Shown here piece by piece: positions 32,201 through 41,857 of a stretch of 64,000 nucleotides of DNA. A program made the translations under genes and the position numbers. Location: the NCBI GenBank assembly GCA_026129185.1, contig JAHCIO010000012.1:38410-102409 (forward strand), in the 5' to 3' direction. The stretch is from Promineifilum sp019695075. GTDB taxonomy: Bacteria; Chloroflexota; Anaerolineae; Promineifilales; Promineifilaceae. How positions within the stretch are numbered: the stretch's first letter is position 1; every line of letters starts with the position of its first letter. A model generated the notes under the pieces. The model had not been told where the DNA came from. It saw only the letters and a list, made by a program, of their open reading frames with translations, and did not search any database.

Positions 32201-33310
32201 ATGTTTAGCCAGGATGATATGCAGGAGTTGTTGGCCTATGAGGCCAACGGCGACGGTGTGATCAGCATCTATCTGGACACCGACAGCGGACGCCAGTCGA
32301 CCGAGGCGATCAAGCTGACGGCCAAAGGGTTGTTGAAGGAGGTGCAGACGCAGCACGAACGCGAGGCGCAGACCATCGAACGTTATCTGGACCTGAGCTA
32401 TGACTGGTCCAAGCCCGGCCTGGCCCTCTTCTGCGGTCAGGGCGGGAGTTACTTCCGCTCCTACCCCTCGCCGGTCGCCTTTCGCAATCGCATTCGCCTG
32501 GGGCCGCGGCCGTACGTGAAGCCGCTGGCCCACTTCCTGGATCACTACGCCCACTTTGGCGTCATCGCCGTCGATCGCGTCAATGGGCGCTTCTACGAGT
32601 ACCACCTGGGCGAGCTACAGTCGAATGAGGGCTTCGCCGGCGAAGAGGTGCGCAAGGTGAAGCGCGGCGGCGGCTCCTCGGCCGTCGGCCGGCGCGGCGG
32701 CGGCGGCGCCGGCGGCGGCGACCACGAGGCCGAGGTGGCGGCGCGCAATCTGCGCGACTGCGCCGCGGCCGCCGGCCGCTTCTTCGCCGCGCGCCCCATC
32801 CGGCGGCTCTTCCTGGGCGGCACCAACGAAACCCTGGCCCAGTTCCGCGAGCTACTGCCCAAGCAACTCCAGAGCTGCCTGGCCGGCTCCTTCGCCATGG
32901 ACATGGACATGGGCGAGCCGGAAGTGCGCCGCCGGGCACTGGACTTGCTGCGCGAGGTCAATGCCGAGCGCGAGGCCCAGCTCGTCGAGCGCCTGACGAC
33001 GCTCAGAGCGATGGGCGCCAACGCCGTCGTCGGCCTGGACGACACGCTGCAAGCCGTGTCTGACAAGCGCGTCGAGGCGCTCATCATCAGCGATGGCTTC
33101 CGCCACCACGGCTACATCGATGCGCCGTCGGGCTTCGTCGTCGCCAACCTTGCCCGCAGCCCGCTGGCCGAGAATGAGCTGGCCGAGGTTGAGGACGTGG
33201 TGGATGCCGCCGTGGCCCAGACTGTGGCCCAGGGCGGGCACGTGGAGATCATTGCCGATAATCCGGCGCTGGAGGACAGCGGCCGGATCGGCGCGATCCT
33301 GCGCTACTAG
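32201..33310 (+). CDS. baeRF-type protein (bacterial relative of release factor eRF1/Vms1)
   Basis: 369 residues; GGAGG lies 6 bp before the ATG. The N-terminal domain (VISIYLDTDSGR, LALFCGQGGSYFRSYP, PYVKPLAHFLDHYAHFGVIAVDR) and the C-terminal eL30-like domain (VERLTTLRAMGANAVVGLDDTLQAV, KRVEALIISDGF) match the three-domain layout of bacterial baeRF/VLRF families described as eRF1-like. Where eRF1 has the peptidyl-tRNA-cleaving GGQ loop, this protein has a Gly-rich loop (RGGGSS, RRGGGGAGGGDHEAE, about 155-180) without a clear GGQ. A ribosome-rescue or RNA-binding role is possible; not demonstrated. Assignment rests on recalled family features. Confidence 0.7.
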   Translation: MFSQDDMQELLAYEANGDGVISIYLDTDSGRQSTEAIKLTAKGLLKEVQTQHEREAQTIERYLDLSYDWSKPGLALFCGQGGSYFRSYPSPVAFRNRIRLGPRPYVKPLAHFLDHYAHFGVIAVDRVNGRFYEYHLGELQSNEGFAGEEVRKVKRGGGSSAVGRRGGGGAGGGDHEAEVAARNLRDCAAAAGRFFAARPIRRLFLGGTNETLAQFRELLPKQLQSCLAGSFAMDMDMGEPEVRRRALDLLREVNAEREAQLVERLTTLRAMGANAVVGLDDTLQAVSDKRVEALIISDGFRHHGYIDAPSGFVVANLARSPLAENELAEVEDVVDAAVAQTVAQGGHVEIIADNPALEDSGRIGAILRY

Positions 33311-33330
33311 TTCACTTTCGGTGATGACGC

Positions 33331-33360
33331 GGGCGCGACCACTGCCCTGTGGTCGCGCCC
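33331..33360 (+). terminator. strong hairpin after the baeRF-type gene
   Basis: GGGCGCGACCAC (33331-33342) and GTGGTCGCGCCC (33349-33360) are perfect 12-bp inverted arms with a 6-bp loop, 20 bp after the stop, followed by a weakly T-rich stretch. Likely terminator. Confidence 0.7.
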
Positions 33361-33375
33361 GTTCGCTTTGTCCCT

Positions 33376-34017
33376 GTGGACGCCATTCCCGCCTTTGTCG
33401 CCCGCCTGGCGGACGCGCCCGCGCCGCCCCACGCGCACGCGCTGTCCGCAGCGCGCAATCCCTATGCCGGCGACGGCCCGGCGGCCATTCGGCGCGACAA
33501 CCTGGCCCGGTATCTGACGCGCATGGCCGCGCGCCGGCCGCGGGCGCTGCTCGTGGGCGAGGCCCCCGGCTACCGCGGCTGCGGCGCGACCGGCGTGCCC
33601 TTCGCCAGCGCGGCCATCCTCCTGGCCGAGCCGTGCCCTTTCGGCCTGTTCGGCGCGGCGGCCGGCTTCCGTCTGGCTGAGGCCGGCGGCCCGACGGGCG
33701 AGGCCACGGCGACGATCCTCTGGGACACGCTGCGGGCGCTCGACTCCCTGCCGCTATTGTGGAACGTCTGCCCTTTTCACCCCCACCGGCCCGGCCAACC
33801 GCTCAGCAACCGCGCCCCGACGGCGGCCGAGATCGCCGCGGGGGAGTGGGCCGTGCGCGAACTACTGGCGCTGTTTGGCGTGGAGCGGGTGATCGCCGTC
33901 GGCCGCGTGGCCGGGGCGGCGTTGGGACGTTGGGGCATCGCCGCGACGACCGTACGCCATCCCAGCCACGGCGGCAAGGCAGCGTTCGGCCGGCAACTGG
34001 CGGCGGTGCGTTTGTAG
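33376..34017 (+). CDS. uracil-DNA glycosylase-superfamily protein
   Basis: About 213 residues from GTG 33376; the frame also opens at GTG 33349, but that codon lies inside the 3' arm of a terminator hairpin. The superfamily is indicated by RALLVGEAPGYRGCGATGVPFAS (glycosylase motif I region; shown in part), LLWNVCPFHPH, VIAVGRVAGAALGRWG and the closing RHPSHGGKAAF, equivalent to the HPS loop. Such enzymes excise uracil or related damaged bases. It lacks the Fe-S cysteines of family 4, and subfamily is not certain. Start is uncertain because there is no clear ribosome site. Confidence 0.75.
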   Translation: MDAIPAFVARLADAPAPPHAHALSAARNPYAGDGPAAIRRDNLARYLTRMAARRPRALLVGEAPGYRGCGATGVPFASAAILLAEPCPFGLFGAAAGFRLAEAGGPTGEATATILWDTLRALDSLPLLWNVCPFHPHRPGQPLSNRAPTAAEIAAGEWAVRELLALFGVERVIAVGRVAGAALGRWGIAATTVRHPSHGGKAAFGRQLAAVRL

Positions 34018-34042
34018 GGGCGGGTCTCAGACCCGCCCCTAC
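34014..34042. terminator. perfect 14-bp palindromic element between convergent genes
   Basis: GTAGGGGCGGGTCT (34014-34027), one base, then AGACCCGCCCCTAC (34029-34042). It includes the stop codon of the glycosylase gene and lies 7 bp from the stop of the opposing gene, so a bidirectional terminator is likely. The sequence also looks like a dispersed intergenic palindrome. Confidence 0.7.
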
Positions 34043-34048
34043 CGGAGG

Positions 34049-35698
34049 TTAAGGCTCCAGCGCGCTGAAGTAGTCGCGCACCAGCCCTTGCAGCGCCGGG
34101 GGCACGCCGCTGCCGGGCAGCGCCTCAATGGCGGCGTCGCGGTAATCGCCGAAGACCTGGTCGAAGGGCACGAAGCTGCCGCCCGTGGGCAGGTCGGGGC
34201 TGTTGGGCAGTGGTTCCCCCTGGGGGCCGCACGCCGCCGGATTGTTGAGGCACTGCACCTCCAACTCCACGTTCTCCCCCTGGCCACTCAGGTCAACCGG
34301 CGCGGGCACGAAAACGTTCTCGACGTGGCCGCCGCCCTCGCTGGGGCCGCCGGTGGATGTGCCCTGGCTGCCCTGGCCCTGGCCGGCCGTGCCCTGGCCC
34401 CCCTGGCCGTCGCCCTGTTGGCCGCCGCCGGCTGACTGTCCCTCGCCGCCCGTTTGCCCACCACTGCCGGTCTCTTCGCCCGCGTCCGTTTCGCCCCCGG
34501 CCGCGACCTGGGTTTCGCCGGCTGTGTCTGCCGCGCCGGCCGCGGCGATGCCCTGCCGGGACTGGCCAATCGCCTCAGCCGCCTGCTCGGCGCGGGCCGA
34601 GGCCTGGGCGGCCGTGCCCGATTCCTCAATGCTGTTGGCCATGTCGTCCAGCGCCGCCTGCGCTTCAGCAATGTCGCCCGCGGCCAGGGCCTCGGCCACG
34701 CGGTCGAGTTCCTCGGCCGCGCCGGGGCTGACCTGGCGCACGGCGTCGGCGGCGTCGGCCATGTTCTGGGCCAGTTCGGCCCGCTCGGCCGCGTCCATCT
34801 GGGGTAGGCGGTCGGCCAGGCCCGCGACGGCATCGGCGGTGGCGTTGGCGTCGCCGGCCGCCAGCGCCTCGGCAAAGTCGGTGGTCGCCTCGCTGCGGCT
34901 CAGGGCGTCGGCCGCGGCGGCGACGCTGGCGCGGGCGGCGGCCTCGTCGAATTCCTGCGTCAGGTTGCGCAGTTCCGCCTCCGCCTCCGACAGCGCCGCC
35001 ATCGCCTCGGCCTGGCTGACGCCCGACTCATTGAGCGTCGCCAGCGCTTCTGCCAGCGGTCGTTGCAGCGCCGCCTGCTGCGACGGCGACAAGCTGGCGT
35101 CGGCGCCGATCTGCTCCGACAGGCTTGCCACCGCCGCGGCCTGCTCGCCCACGGCCGCGGCCAGCGCCCGCTGCTGGAGCAGGAGCAACTCCTGCGGGTT
35201 GGGCAGCCACAGGGCCAGCAACAGCGCCGCCAGGGCCAGCAGCGCCGGCAGCCAGTCGGCCAGGCGCGTTGTCAGGGGCATTTGCCGGGCGGTGTCCACG
35301 GCCGCGGCGACGGCCACAGCGTCGCCCAATTGCCGCGCAGCCAGTTCAGGCGGCACGTCGTGTTGCCCGGCGCGAATCTCGACCGCCGCCGTGGCCCGCT
35401 CGCGCAGAGAGAAGCGCCGGTCGGCAAAGCGCGCTTGCTCGGCCAGCGTGCGGCGGCTGATGAGGACGAGTAGAGTGACTACGGCCACCGCCGCGGCGGC
35501 GATGGCCAGGGCGACGAGGGCGATCTCGGCCGCGGTTAGCAGCGGACGCAGTCGAGCCAGCAGCGCCAGGGCCAGCCCCGGCAACAGGCCGATGGCCAGC
35601 GCCCGCGGCAGCGCGTCGAGCAACGTCTGGCGGCGGCGGCGGGCGTCCCACTGGGCCAGGTGGGCGCGCAGGGCGTCGAAATCGGCGTTGGCGATCAC
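34049..35698 (-). CDS. Ala-rich membrane protein of an ABC export operon, unknown function
   Basis: 549 residues from a GTG at 35698 that overlaps the permease stop (GTGA); the frame continues upstream but is antisense-like inside the permease. Two membrane helices near 30-80 (LPRALAIGLLPGLALALL, IALVALAIAAAAVAVVTLLV) and a third near 155-175 flank a soluble part. Residues about 190-400 are an Ala/Glu-rich helical, probably coiled-coil, region (AEALATLNESGVSQAEAMAAL). A Gly/Gln/Thr-rich linker precedes a short conserved-looking C-terminus with one cysteine pair (CLNNPAACG). No family recognised. Last gene of the four-gene operon, so probably an accessory of the transporter. Confidence 0.65.
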   Translation of the reverse strand: MIANADFDALRAHLAQWDARRRRQTLLDALPRALAIGLLPGLALALLARLRPLLTAAEIALVALAIAAAAVAVVTLLVLISRRTLAEQARFADRRFSLRERATAAVEIRAGQHDVPPELAARQLGDAVAVAAAVDTARQMPLTTRLADWLPALLALAALLLALWLPNPQELLLLQQRALAAAVGEQAAAVASLSEQIGADASLSPSQQAALQRPLAEALATLNESGVSQAEAMAALSEAEAELRNLTQEFDEAAARASVAAAADALSRSEATTDFAEALAAGDANATADAVAGLADRLPQMDAAERAELAQNMADAADAVRQVSPGAAEELDRVAEALAAGDIAEAQAALDDMANSIEESGTAAQASARAEQAAEAIGQSRQGIAAAGAADTAGETQVAAGGETDAGEETGSGGQTGGEGQSAGGGQQGDGQGGQGTAGQGQGSQGTSTGGPSEGGGHVENVFVPAPVDLSGQGENVELEVQCLNNPAACGPQGEPLPNSPDLPTGGSFVPFDQVFGDYRDAAIEALPGSGVPPALQGLVRDYFSALEP

Positions 35699-36581
35699 GT
35701 GTCGCTCACTCGCCGGACGCGGCGCACCGTCGCCCGATAGAGCCACAGGGCGGCCAGCGCGTGGAGGAGGATGAACAGCGGCCAGGGCATGGGCAGCCAG
35801 AGGCGCGTGCTGCCGACGGTCTGGGTCAGGCCGAAAATGGCGTTCTCCTCCAGGAAGAGGGTTTCGCTGAGGATCAGCGTCGCCGGCAGGTTGGTGGCCG
35901 CGCCGATGAGGCCGGCGTAGACGGCCAGCGCTTCCATGAGCGGGGCCGGCGTTCTGTCGATATACCACGTGCTGTAAAACACGACGGCCGCGCCGGCCAG
36001 CAGCGGCGTGCCGAAGACGACGAAGAGCATCCCGGCAAAGGTGGCCACGGTGGCCGCCAGCGTGCTGCGCATCGCCGCCGAGCACCACAGGCCATAGAGG
36101 GCGTAGGTCACGGCGGCGACGAGGATGACCACCTGCGAGACGACCAGTTCGACGGCCGACAGCCCGCCCAGGAGGAAGGCGATGCTCTGCAAGGGGATGG
36201 ACACCAGCACCAGCAGGAAGACGTAGCTGAGGGCCGAGATGAGCTTGCCGCGGACGAACGCCTCGGCCGGCAGCAGCGTCGTGCGCAGCAGGTCGAAGGT
36301 CTGCCGCTCGCGCTCGCCGCTGATGGCCCCGGCGGTGAAGGCCGGGCCGATGAAGGCCACCAGGAAGACCTGCACGGCCAGGATGGCCGCGAACAGGCCC
36401 TTGCCGGCCGTGCGCGCGGCGGTGTTGCCGGGCAGGGCCGCGCTGCCGGTGTAGATCAGGTAGACGAAGGCGACGATGCCGCTGAGAGCCAGCAGGTAGA
36501 GCGTCAGGACAACGACGGCGCGCCGGCCGCGCATCCGCCCACGCAGTTCCTTAACGGCCACCGGGTTTCTCAACCAGGCGC

Positions 36582-36585
<4 letters not shown>
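35695..36585 (-). CDS. ABC-2 type transporter permease
   Basis: 296 residues with about six membrane helices: VVVLTLYLLALSGIVAFVYLI, AAILAVQVFLVAFIGPAFTA, a helix pair near 110-160, and a last one at PMPWPLFILLHALAALWLY. GAISGERERQTFDLLRTT is the conserved cytoplasmic loop of ABC-2 permeases (GldF/NatB-like) that contacts the ATPase. It overlaps the ATPase gene by 4 bp. Direction is expected to be export; substrate unknown. Confidence 0.85.
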
Positions 36586-37612
<1,027 letters not shown>

Positions 37613-37616
<4 letters not shown>

Positions 37617-39577
37617 GGGCGCAGCGGTATCTCCAGCAAGACCAGGGTCACGGCCGAGCGGGTCACGTCGGCGTTAATATCGATGGCCTGGGGGCTATCG
37701 GGCAGCCAGCCGGCCAGCGTCACCGCCGCCGATACCGGCGCGACCGCCGGCGCAGAGTAGTTGTAGAGCGACTGGAGCAGTTGCCAGCGCGGGTAGGCGT
37801 CGGGGTCGCTGTAATAGTCGGGCGTGCCCAGGATGAACGTCGGATCGTTGATGAGTGGGTTGGGGATGACGATGCCCGTGGGGAAGAGCGGGTCGGGCGT
37901 GGGCGTGGCTCCCAGAGGAACCCCTGGCGTCGTCGTCAGCGGCATTTCGCGCGTCTCGCCCGCGGCCATGTCGCCCACGCGGACTTGCTTGTCGCCGTAG
38001 ACGAGGACGGCATTCTCGAAGACGGCCCCGCTCTCGTTGCGCAGCGTCACGATGATCGCCCGGCCGTCGTCGGTCGGGCGGGCCTCGCCGGACAGGGCCG
38101 GGCGGGGCGCGTAGCCGTCAATGACGAAGGCAACCACCTGGCCGGTGTCGATGCGGATGTCGCGCAGGGTCAGGTCGCCGCTGCGGACAATGGCATCAAC
38201 GTTGTCGCTGCCGATGCCAACGCCGCCACCGGATAGCGGCACGGCCGTCGTCTCGTAGGGCAGCGCGAGGTCGTAGCGCCCGCGCTGGGGCGAGTAGAGG
38301 CCGGCGATGCTCTGCGCGCGCACCTGTTCGGCCTCAATCGAACCCTGGGCGACGGTCAGCGTGTGCAGCACGGCCGCGCCGCCGCGGGTGCGGAAGCCGG
38401 TGAAGTAGGTGACGGCGCTGAAGAGCAGCACCAGCACGGGGATGGTGATCCAGGCCAACTCGCTCCGCCGCCGCCGGCGCAGCACCAGGAAGTTGATCGG
38501 CCCGATGACGACCGTGTAGGCCAGCAGGAAGAGCAGCAGCCCGCCCAACGACGGCAGCCGCAGGCCGGGAATGGCCGACACTGCCGCGCCGGCCGAATAG
38601 CTGTCCTGGATGCCGTTGCTCCACGGGCCGGGCGTGGGCGTCGCCATGGCGATGGCCTGCCAGAGCGCGTCGTGGCCCGCCCAGCCGGCCAGCGGGGCCA
38701 GCTTGGGGTCGAGCGCCAGGAAGGTGACGCGCCCCAGGCCGAGATCGGCCGTGGCCAACAGCGGCCGGTCGTCCTGCGCCAGCATCACCTCGCCGCGACG
38801 CAAGCTGGCATCGGTCAGCACGAAGGGGCCGGGCGCGGTCGTGGACGCGCCGACGAACTCCTCCAGCGCGGGCAGGGCGGCGACGCTCTCCACGCCGTTG
38901 ATTGTCACCGGCAGCAGGTCGGCCAGGGCGGCGGCCGTCTTGGGGCCGCCGGGGCCGCCGGTGACGACGAGGTGGCCGCCGTTCTCCACCCACGTCCGCA
39001 ACGCGGCCAATTGCCCGGCCGTCAGGCGGCTGGTGTCCACGTCGTCGAAGACGAGCACGTCCAGCGCGCGCCAGGCGACGGCGACATCGGGCAGGTCGGC
39101 CAGGTCGAGGAAGGCCACGGCCGCGCCGGTGCGACTGCCATTCACTGTCTCCAGGAAGGCCAGCGCGCCGGAGTCAGGGCTGATGACGCCGTAGAGCAGC
39201 GATTCGGGCGGGATCAGGGTCAGCAGGTTGCTTGTCGTGGTGGCCACGACGCGCCCGTCGCTAACAAGCTCCACTTTGAGACTCCCGGAGAAGCCGGGCA
39301 CGTGGACGTAGAGGGCGACGCGCTTATCCGACTGCGTCGGCAGGGCGACGGGCGCGGTGAAGACGTTCTCGCCGCCCGCGCCGTCGTCCACGGCGACGCG
39401 AATCTCACCCTCCAGCGGCGCGCCGTCGTTGCGCGCGGAGACGAGAATGGGCACGGCGGCCCCGTTGCGATAGAGGCCGTCGAAGCCGGCGCGGGCGCTG
39501 AGCGTCAGGTCGTCGGCCTGGGCCGCCGGGCGCAGCAGCAGCGTTGTCAGCCAGAGGAGTGCCAGAGTGATGCGCAT
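37613..39577 (-). CDS. exported/membrane protein with glutamine-amidotransferase-like domain, ABC operon
   Basis: 654 residues. A signal peptide (MRITLALLWLTTLLLRPAAQA) is followed by beta-rich sequence (about 25-120), an alpha/beta part (VLVFDDVDTSRLTAGQLAALR, GGHLVVTGGPGG) resembling the class I GATase-like domain found in such accessory proteins, two membrane helices (LGGLLLFLLAYTVVIGPINFLV and LAWITIPVLVLLFSAVTYF near 330-390), then a beta-rich C-terminus. First gene of the four-gene operon; overlaps the ATPase gene by 4 bp. Function unknown; it probably works with the ABC-2 transporter at the outer face of the membrane. Confidence 0.7.
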
Positions 39578-39580
39578 GGC

Positions 39581-39865
39581 CTAGACGAACTCGATGCTGT
39601 AGTCGTAGATGGGCACGTCGGGGCGCTGGGCGACGATCCAGGCCACGGCCTTCTCCATCTGGCCGTGCAGGTAGCGCCGGTCGTTGCCGACGGCGGCCAG
39701 GCCGATGACGCCCAGACTGCGGATGTCCATGTCGGCGACCTCGGCCACGGACAGGTTGAACTCGCGCCGCAGACGGGCGATGATCGAGCGCACGATGCTG
39801 CGCTTGTCCTTGAGTGAGTCCAAACCGCTCAGGTCGAGGCTGATGACACAGGTAGCGACAACCAT
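39581..39865 (-). CDS. DUF503 (YlxP-like) protein
   Basis: 94 residues from ATG 39865 (MVVATCVISLDLSGLDSLKD); an ATG at 39883 would add six. The family pattern is clear: LKDKRSIVRSIIARLRREFNLSVAEV, then SLGVIGLAAVGND, and a C-terminal SIEFV. YlxP proteins are small ferredoxin-fold proteins often next to infB/rbfA; a role near ribosome maturation is suspected but unknown. It ends 3 bp before the ABC operon begins, so it may be its leading gene. Confidence 0.85.
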   Translation of the reverse strand: MVVATCVISLDLSGLDSLKDKRSIVRSIIARLRREFNLSVAEVADMDIRSLGVIGLAAVGNDRRYLHGQMEKAVAWIVAQRPDVPIYDYSIEFV

Positions 39866-39969
39866 GCGGGCAATTGTCCCCATTCGCTGCCGGGCGGCAA
39901 GTGAGCGGACGGTTAGCGGCGGCAACCTCCTGCGACGGGAACGCGCCCCCCGCGTAGAGTGTTAAGGTT

Positions 39970-39993
39970 CTGCATATGCAGATGGGGTATAGT
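39970..39993 (+). promoter_or_regulatory. -10 box and 12-bp palindrome upstream of the DUF4230 gene
   Basis: CTGCATATGCAG (39970-39981) is a perfect palindrome directly before TATAGT (39988-39993). The -10 box ends 5 bp before ATG 39999. The palindrome occupies the position where a repressor would cover the promoter. Confidence 0.45.
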
Positions 39994-39998
39994 CATGG

Positions 39999-40856
39999 AT
40001 GTCAGGGGCAGAGATGCCCCCATCGACCAGGTTGAGTGAACGAATGACGAAAGAAGCGTTTGAGGAGGAAGTGGAGCAGATGGAACCGCCGCGCAAGCGT
40101 TCGCGGGCGCGCACGGTTCTGTTGGTGTTGGCCGGGCTGTTGTTTGTGGCCCTGGCCTTTCTGGCCTTGGCCACGGCGCAGTTGGTGCGGACGGTCAATA
40201 GCACCGCCGAAGGGGCTGTGTCGGCCGTCGAACCCATCACCGACCGCGTCCGCCAGCTCTTCGTGCCGGCCACGCCCGTCATCCTGCCCGACCCGGCCAC
40301 CATCGTGCGCCAGATCAACGACCTGGCCCGCCTGGAGACGGCTTCCTATGAGATGGAAAAGATCGTCACCGCCGAGTCGGAGCAAGACGGGCTGCTGGGC
40401 CTGCTCCTGGGTGAGTCGATGATCTTCGTGGCCTATGGTAAGGTCTACGCTGGCGTCGATTTCAGCCGCATGACCCCGGCCGACATCGTCGTCGTCGATC
40501 CGCAAACCGTGCGCGTCCATTTGCCGGCAGCGGAGATCTTCAACGACATCCCCGTGCTTGACAACGAGCGCTCCTACGTGGCCGACCGCGACACCGGCCT
40601 GCTGACTAACGCCGACCCGGAGTTGGAGACGCAGGTGCGCCAGGCGGCCGAGGGCGCTATCCGCGAGGCGGCCACGAGCAGCGATATCCTCGGCCGGGCC
40701 AACACCAACGCCCAAACCTATATGCGCAACCTGCTGGGTGGGCTGGGCTTCACCAATATCGAGTTCACCGACACGACCCCGCCGCCAGCCGCGCCATACC
40801 AGCAAGAGGTGCCCAAGGGCTACTACCTGCTGCCGACGGCCACGCCCGCGCCCTAA
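39999..40856 (+). CDS. DUF4230 membrane-anchored protein
   Basis: 285 residues from ATG 39999; the in-frame ATG at 40044 (MTKEAFEEE) is an alternative and matches a more usual cytoplasmic N-terminus. A charged N-terminus leads to one membrane helix (TVLLVLAGLLFVALAFLALATA). The exported part matches DUF4230: LARLETASYEMEKIVTAES, FVAYGKVYAGVDFSRMTPADI and VRVHLPAAEIFNDIPVLDNE. Function of the domain is unknown. The 3' end overlaps the convergent flavin reductase gene by 4 bp. Confidence 0.8.
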   Translation: MSGAEMPPSTRLSERMTKEAFEEEVEQMEPPRKRSRARTVLLVLAGLLFVALAFLALATAQLVRTVNSTAEGAVSAVEPITDRVRQLFVPATPVILPDPATIVRQINDLARLETASYEMEKIVTAESEQDGLLGLLLGESMIFVAYGKVYAGVDFSRMTPADIVVVDPQTVRVHLPAAEIFNDIPVLDNERSYVADRDTGLLTNADPELETQVRQAAEGAIREAATSSDILGRANTNAQTYMRNLLGGLGFTNIEFTDTTPPPAAPYQQEVPKGYYLLPTATPAP

Positions 40857-41344
40857 CCGGCATAGCTCCAGTTGAGGTCGGGCAGCGTCAGCGAGGTGTG
40901 CGCGTCGCCCGACTTCAGCAGGAGAGCGTTGACCACCTCGCCGACGAGCAGGTCGTGGTCGCCGCCGACGTCAATGAGCTGGACGACACGGCACTCGATG
41001 ACCGCCGCCGCGCCCTCCAGGACGGGGCAGCCGGTCATCGGTCCCGGCGTCCAGATGACGCCGGTCATTTTGTCCGGCTTCTTGGCGTGCGCCTTCGTCA
41101 AACTCTTGATGACCTCGCTGTCGTCCTTGTTGAAGACGTTGATGGCGAACACGCCGCCGGCGGCGATCAACTCGTGGCTGTAGGCGATCTTCGACAGACC
41201 GAAGAGCACCAGCCGCGGCTCATACGAGACCTGCGTCAGCCAGTTGCCGACCATCGCGTTGACCTCATCGCCGCGGCGCGAGGTGATGCTGTAGAAACCA
41301 TAGGGGAGACGGCGCAGCGCCTCTTTGATAGGATCAGCGGTCAT
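40853..41344 (-). CDS. flavin reductase-like domain protein
   Basis: 163 residues. LPYGFYSITSRRGDEVNAMVGN, WLTQVSYEPRLVLFGLSK, SHELIAAGGVFAINVF and the C-terminal CRVVQLIDVGGDHDLLVGEV are the conserved FMN-binding elements of the flavin reductase/FMN-binding split-barrel family. It either reduces free flavin with NAD(P)H for a partner oxygenase or acts as a flavoprotein itself; no oxygenase gene is adjacent. Monocistronic; tail-to-tail with the DUF4230 gene. Confidence 0.85.
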   Translation of the reverse strand: MTADPIKEALRRLPYGFYSITSRRGDEVNAMVGNWLTQVSYEPRLVLFGLSKIAYSHELIAAGGVFAINVFNKDDSEVIKSLTKAHAKKPDKMTGVIWTPGPMTGCPVLEGAAAVIECRVVQLIDVGGDHDLLVGEVVNALLLKSGDAHTSLTLPDLNWSYAG

Positions 41345-41441
41345 AGGTGCTCCTTACTTGTTGCCACCGGCGAGTATCCCAAGACTGCCGGCAACCTAGT
41401 ACTATTGTAGCAGACTTGGCGGCGAAACAACTCTCTCAGCA

Positions 41442-41852
41442 ATGACATTTCCCAGGCAAATTCCCTATCTTCGCCTCCTTGTTTTGCTATGGGGGGCCTA
41501 TGCCGCCGTCTGGCTGGCACTGGAGGGCGCGCCGGGGCGCGAGCTTCTGCTGGCGGCGTGGACGGTGGGGCTGGCAGCATTGGCCGGGACGGCGCGGGCC
41601 GTTGGCGAGCGGAGGCTATCGGCCGGGCAGGTCGTGGCGTTGACGGGCGTGGTGGGGTTGGTCGCGGGCGCGGCCGTCGTGCCCGCGACGCTGGTGGCGA
41701 TGGCCCTCAAGACGGGGCTGCACGCCCACGGGCCGGAGTACACGGCGGCGCAACTGGCCGCGATGTGGGCGCAATGGCCGCTGTGGCTTGTGGCCGGCGG
41801 CGTGGCCGGTGTCGGGCTGGGGCTGTTGCTGGTTGGATTGCGGCGGCCCTGA
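41442..41852 (+). CDS. small membrane protein of unknown function
   Basis: 136 residues with four hydrophobic segments: YLRLLVLLWGAYAAVWLAL, LLLAAWTVGLAALAGTA, VVALTGVVGLVAGAAVVPATLV and PLWLVAGGVAGVGLGLLLVGL. No family recognised. The codon pattern and hydrophobic periodicity support a real gene. It ends 5 bp before the stop of the convergent transporter fusion. Confidence 0.6.
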   Translation: MTFPRQIPYLRLLVLLWGAYAAVWLALEGAPGRELLLAAWTVGLAALAGTARAVGERRLSAGQVVALTGVVGLVAGAAVVPATLVAMALKTGLHAHGPEYTAAQLAAMWAQWPLWLVAGGVAGVGLGLLLVGLRRP

Positions 41853-41857
41853 GCGCG

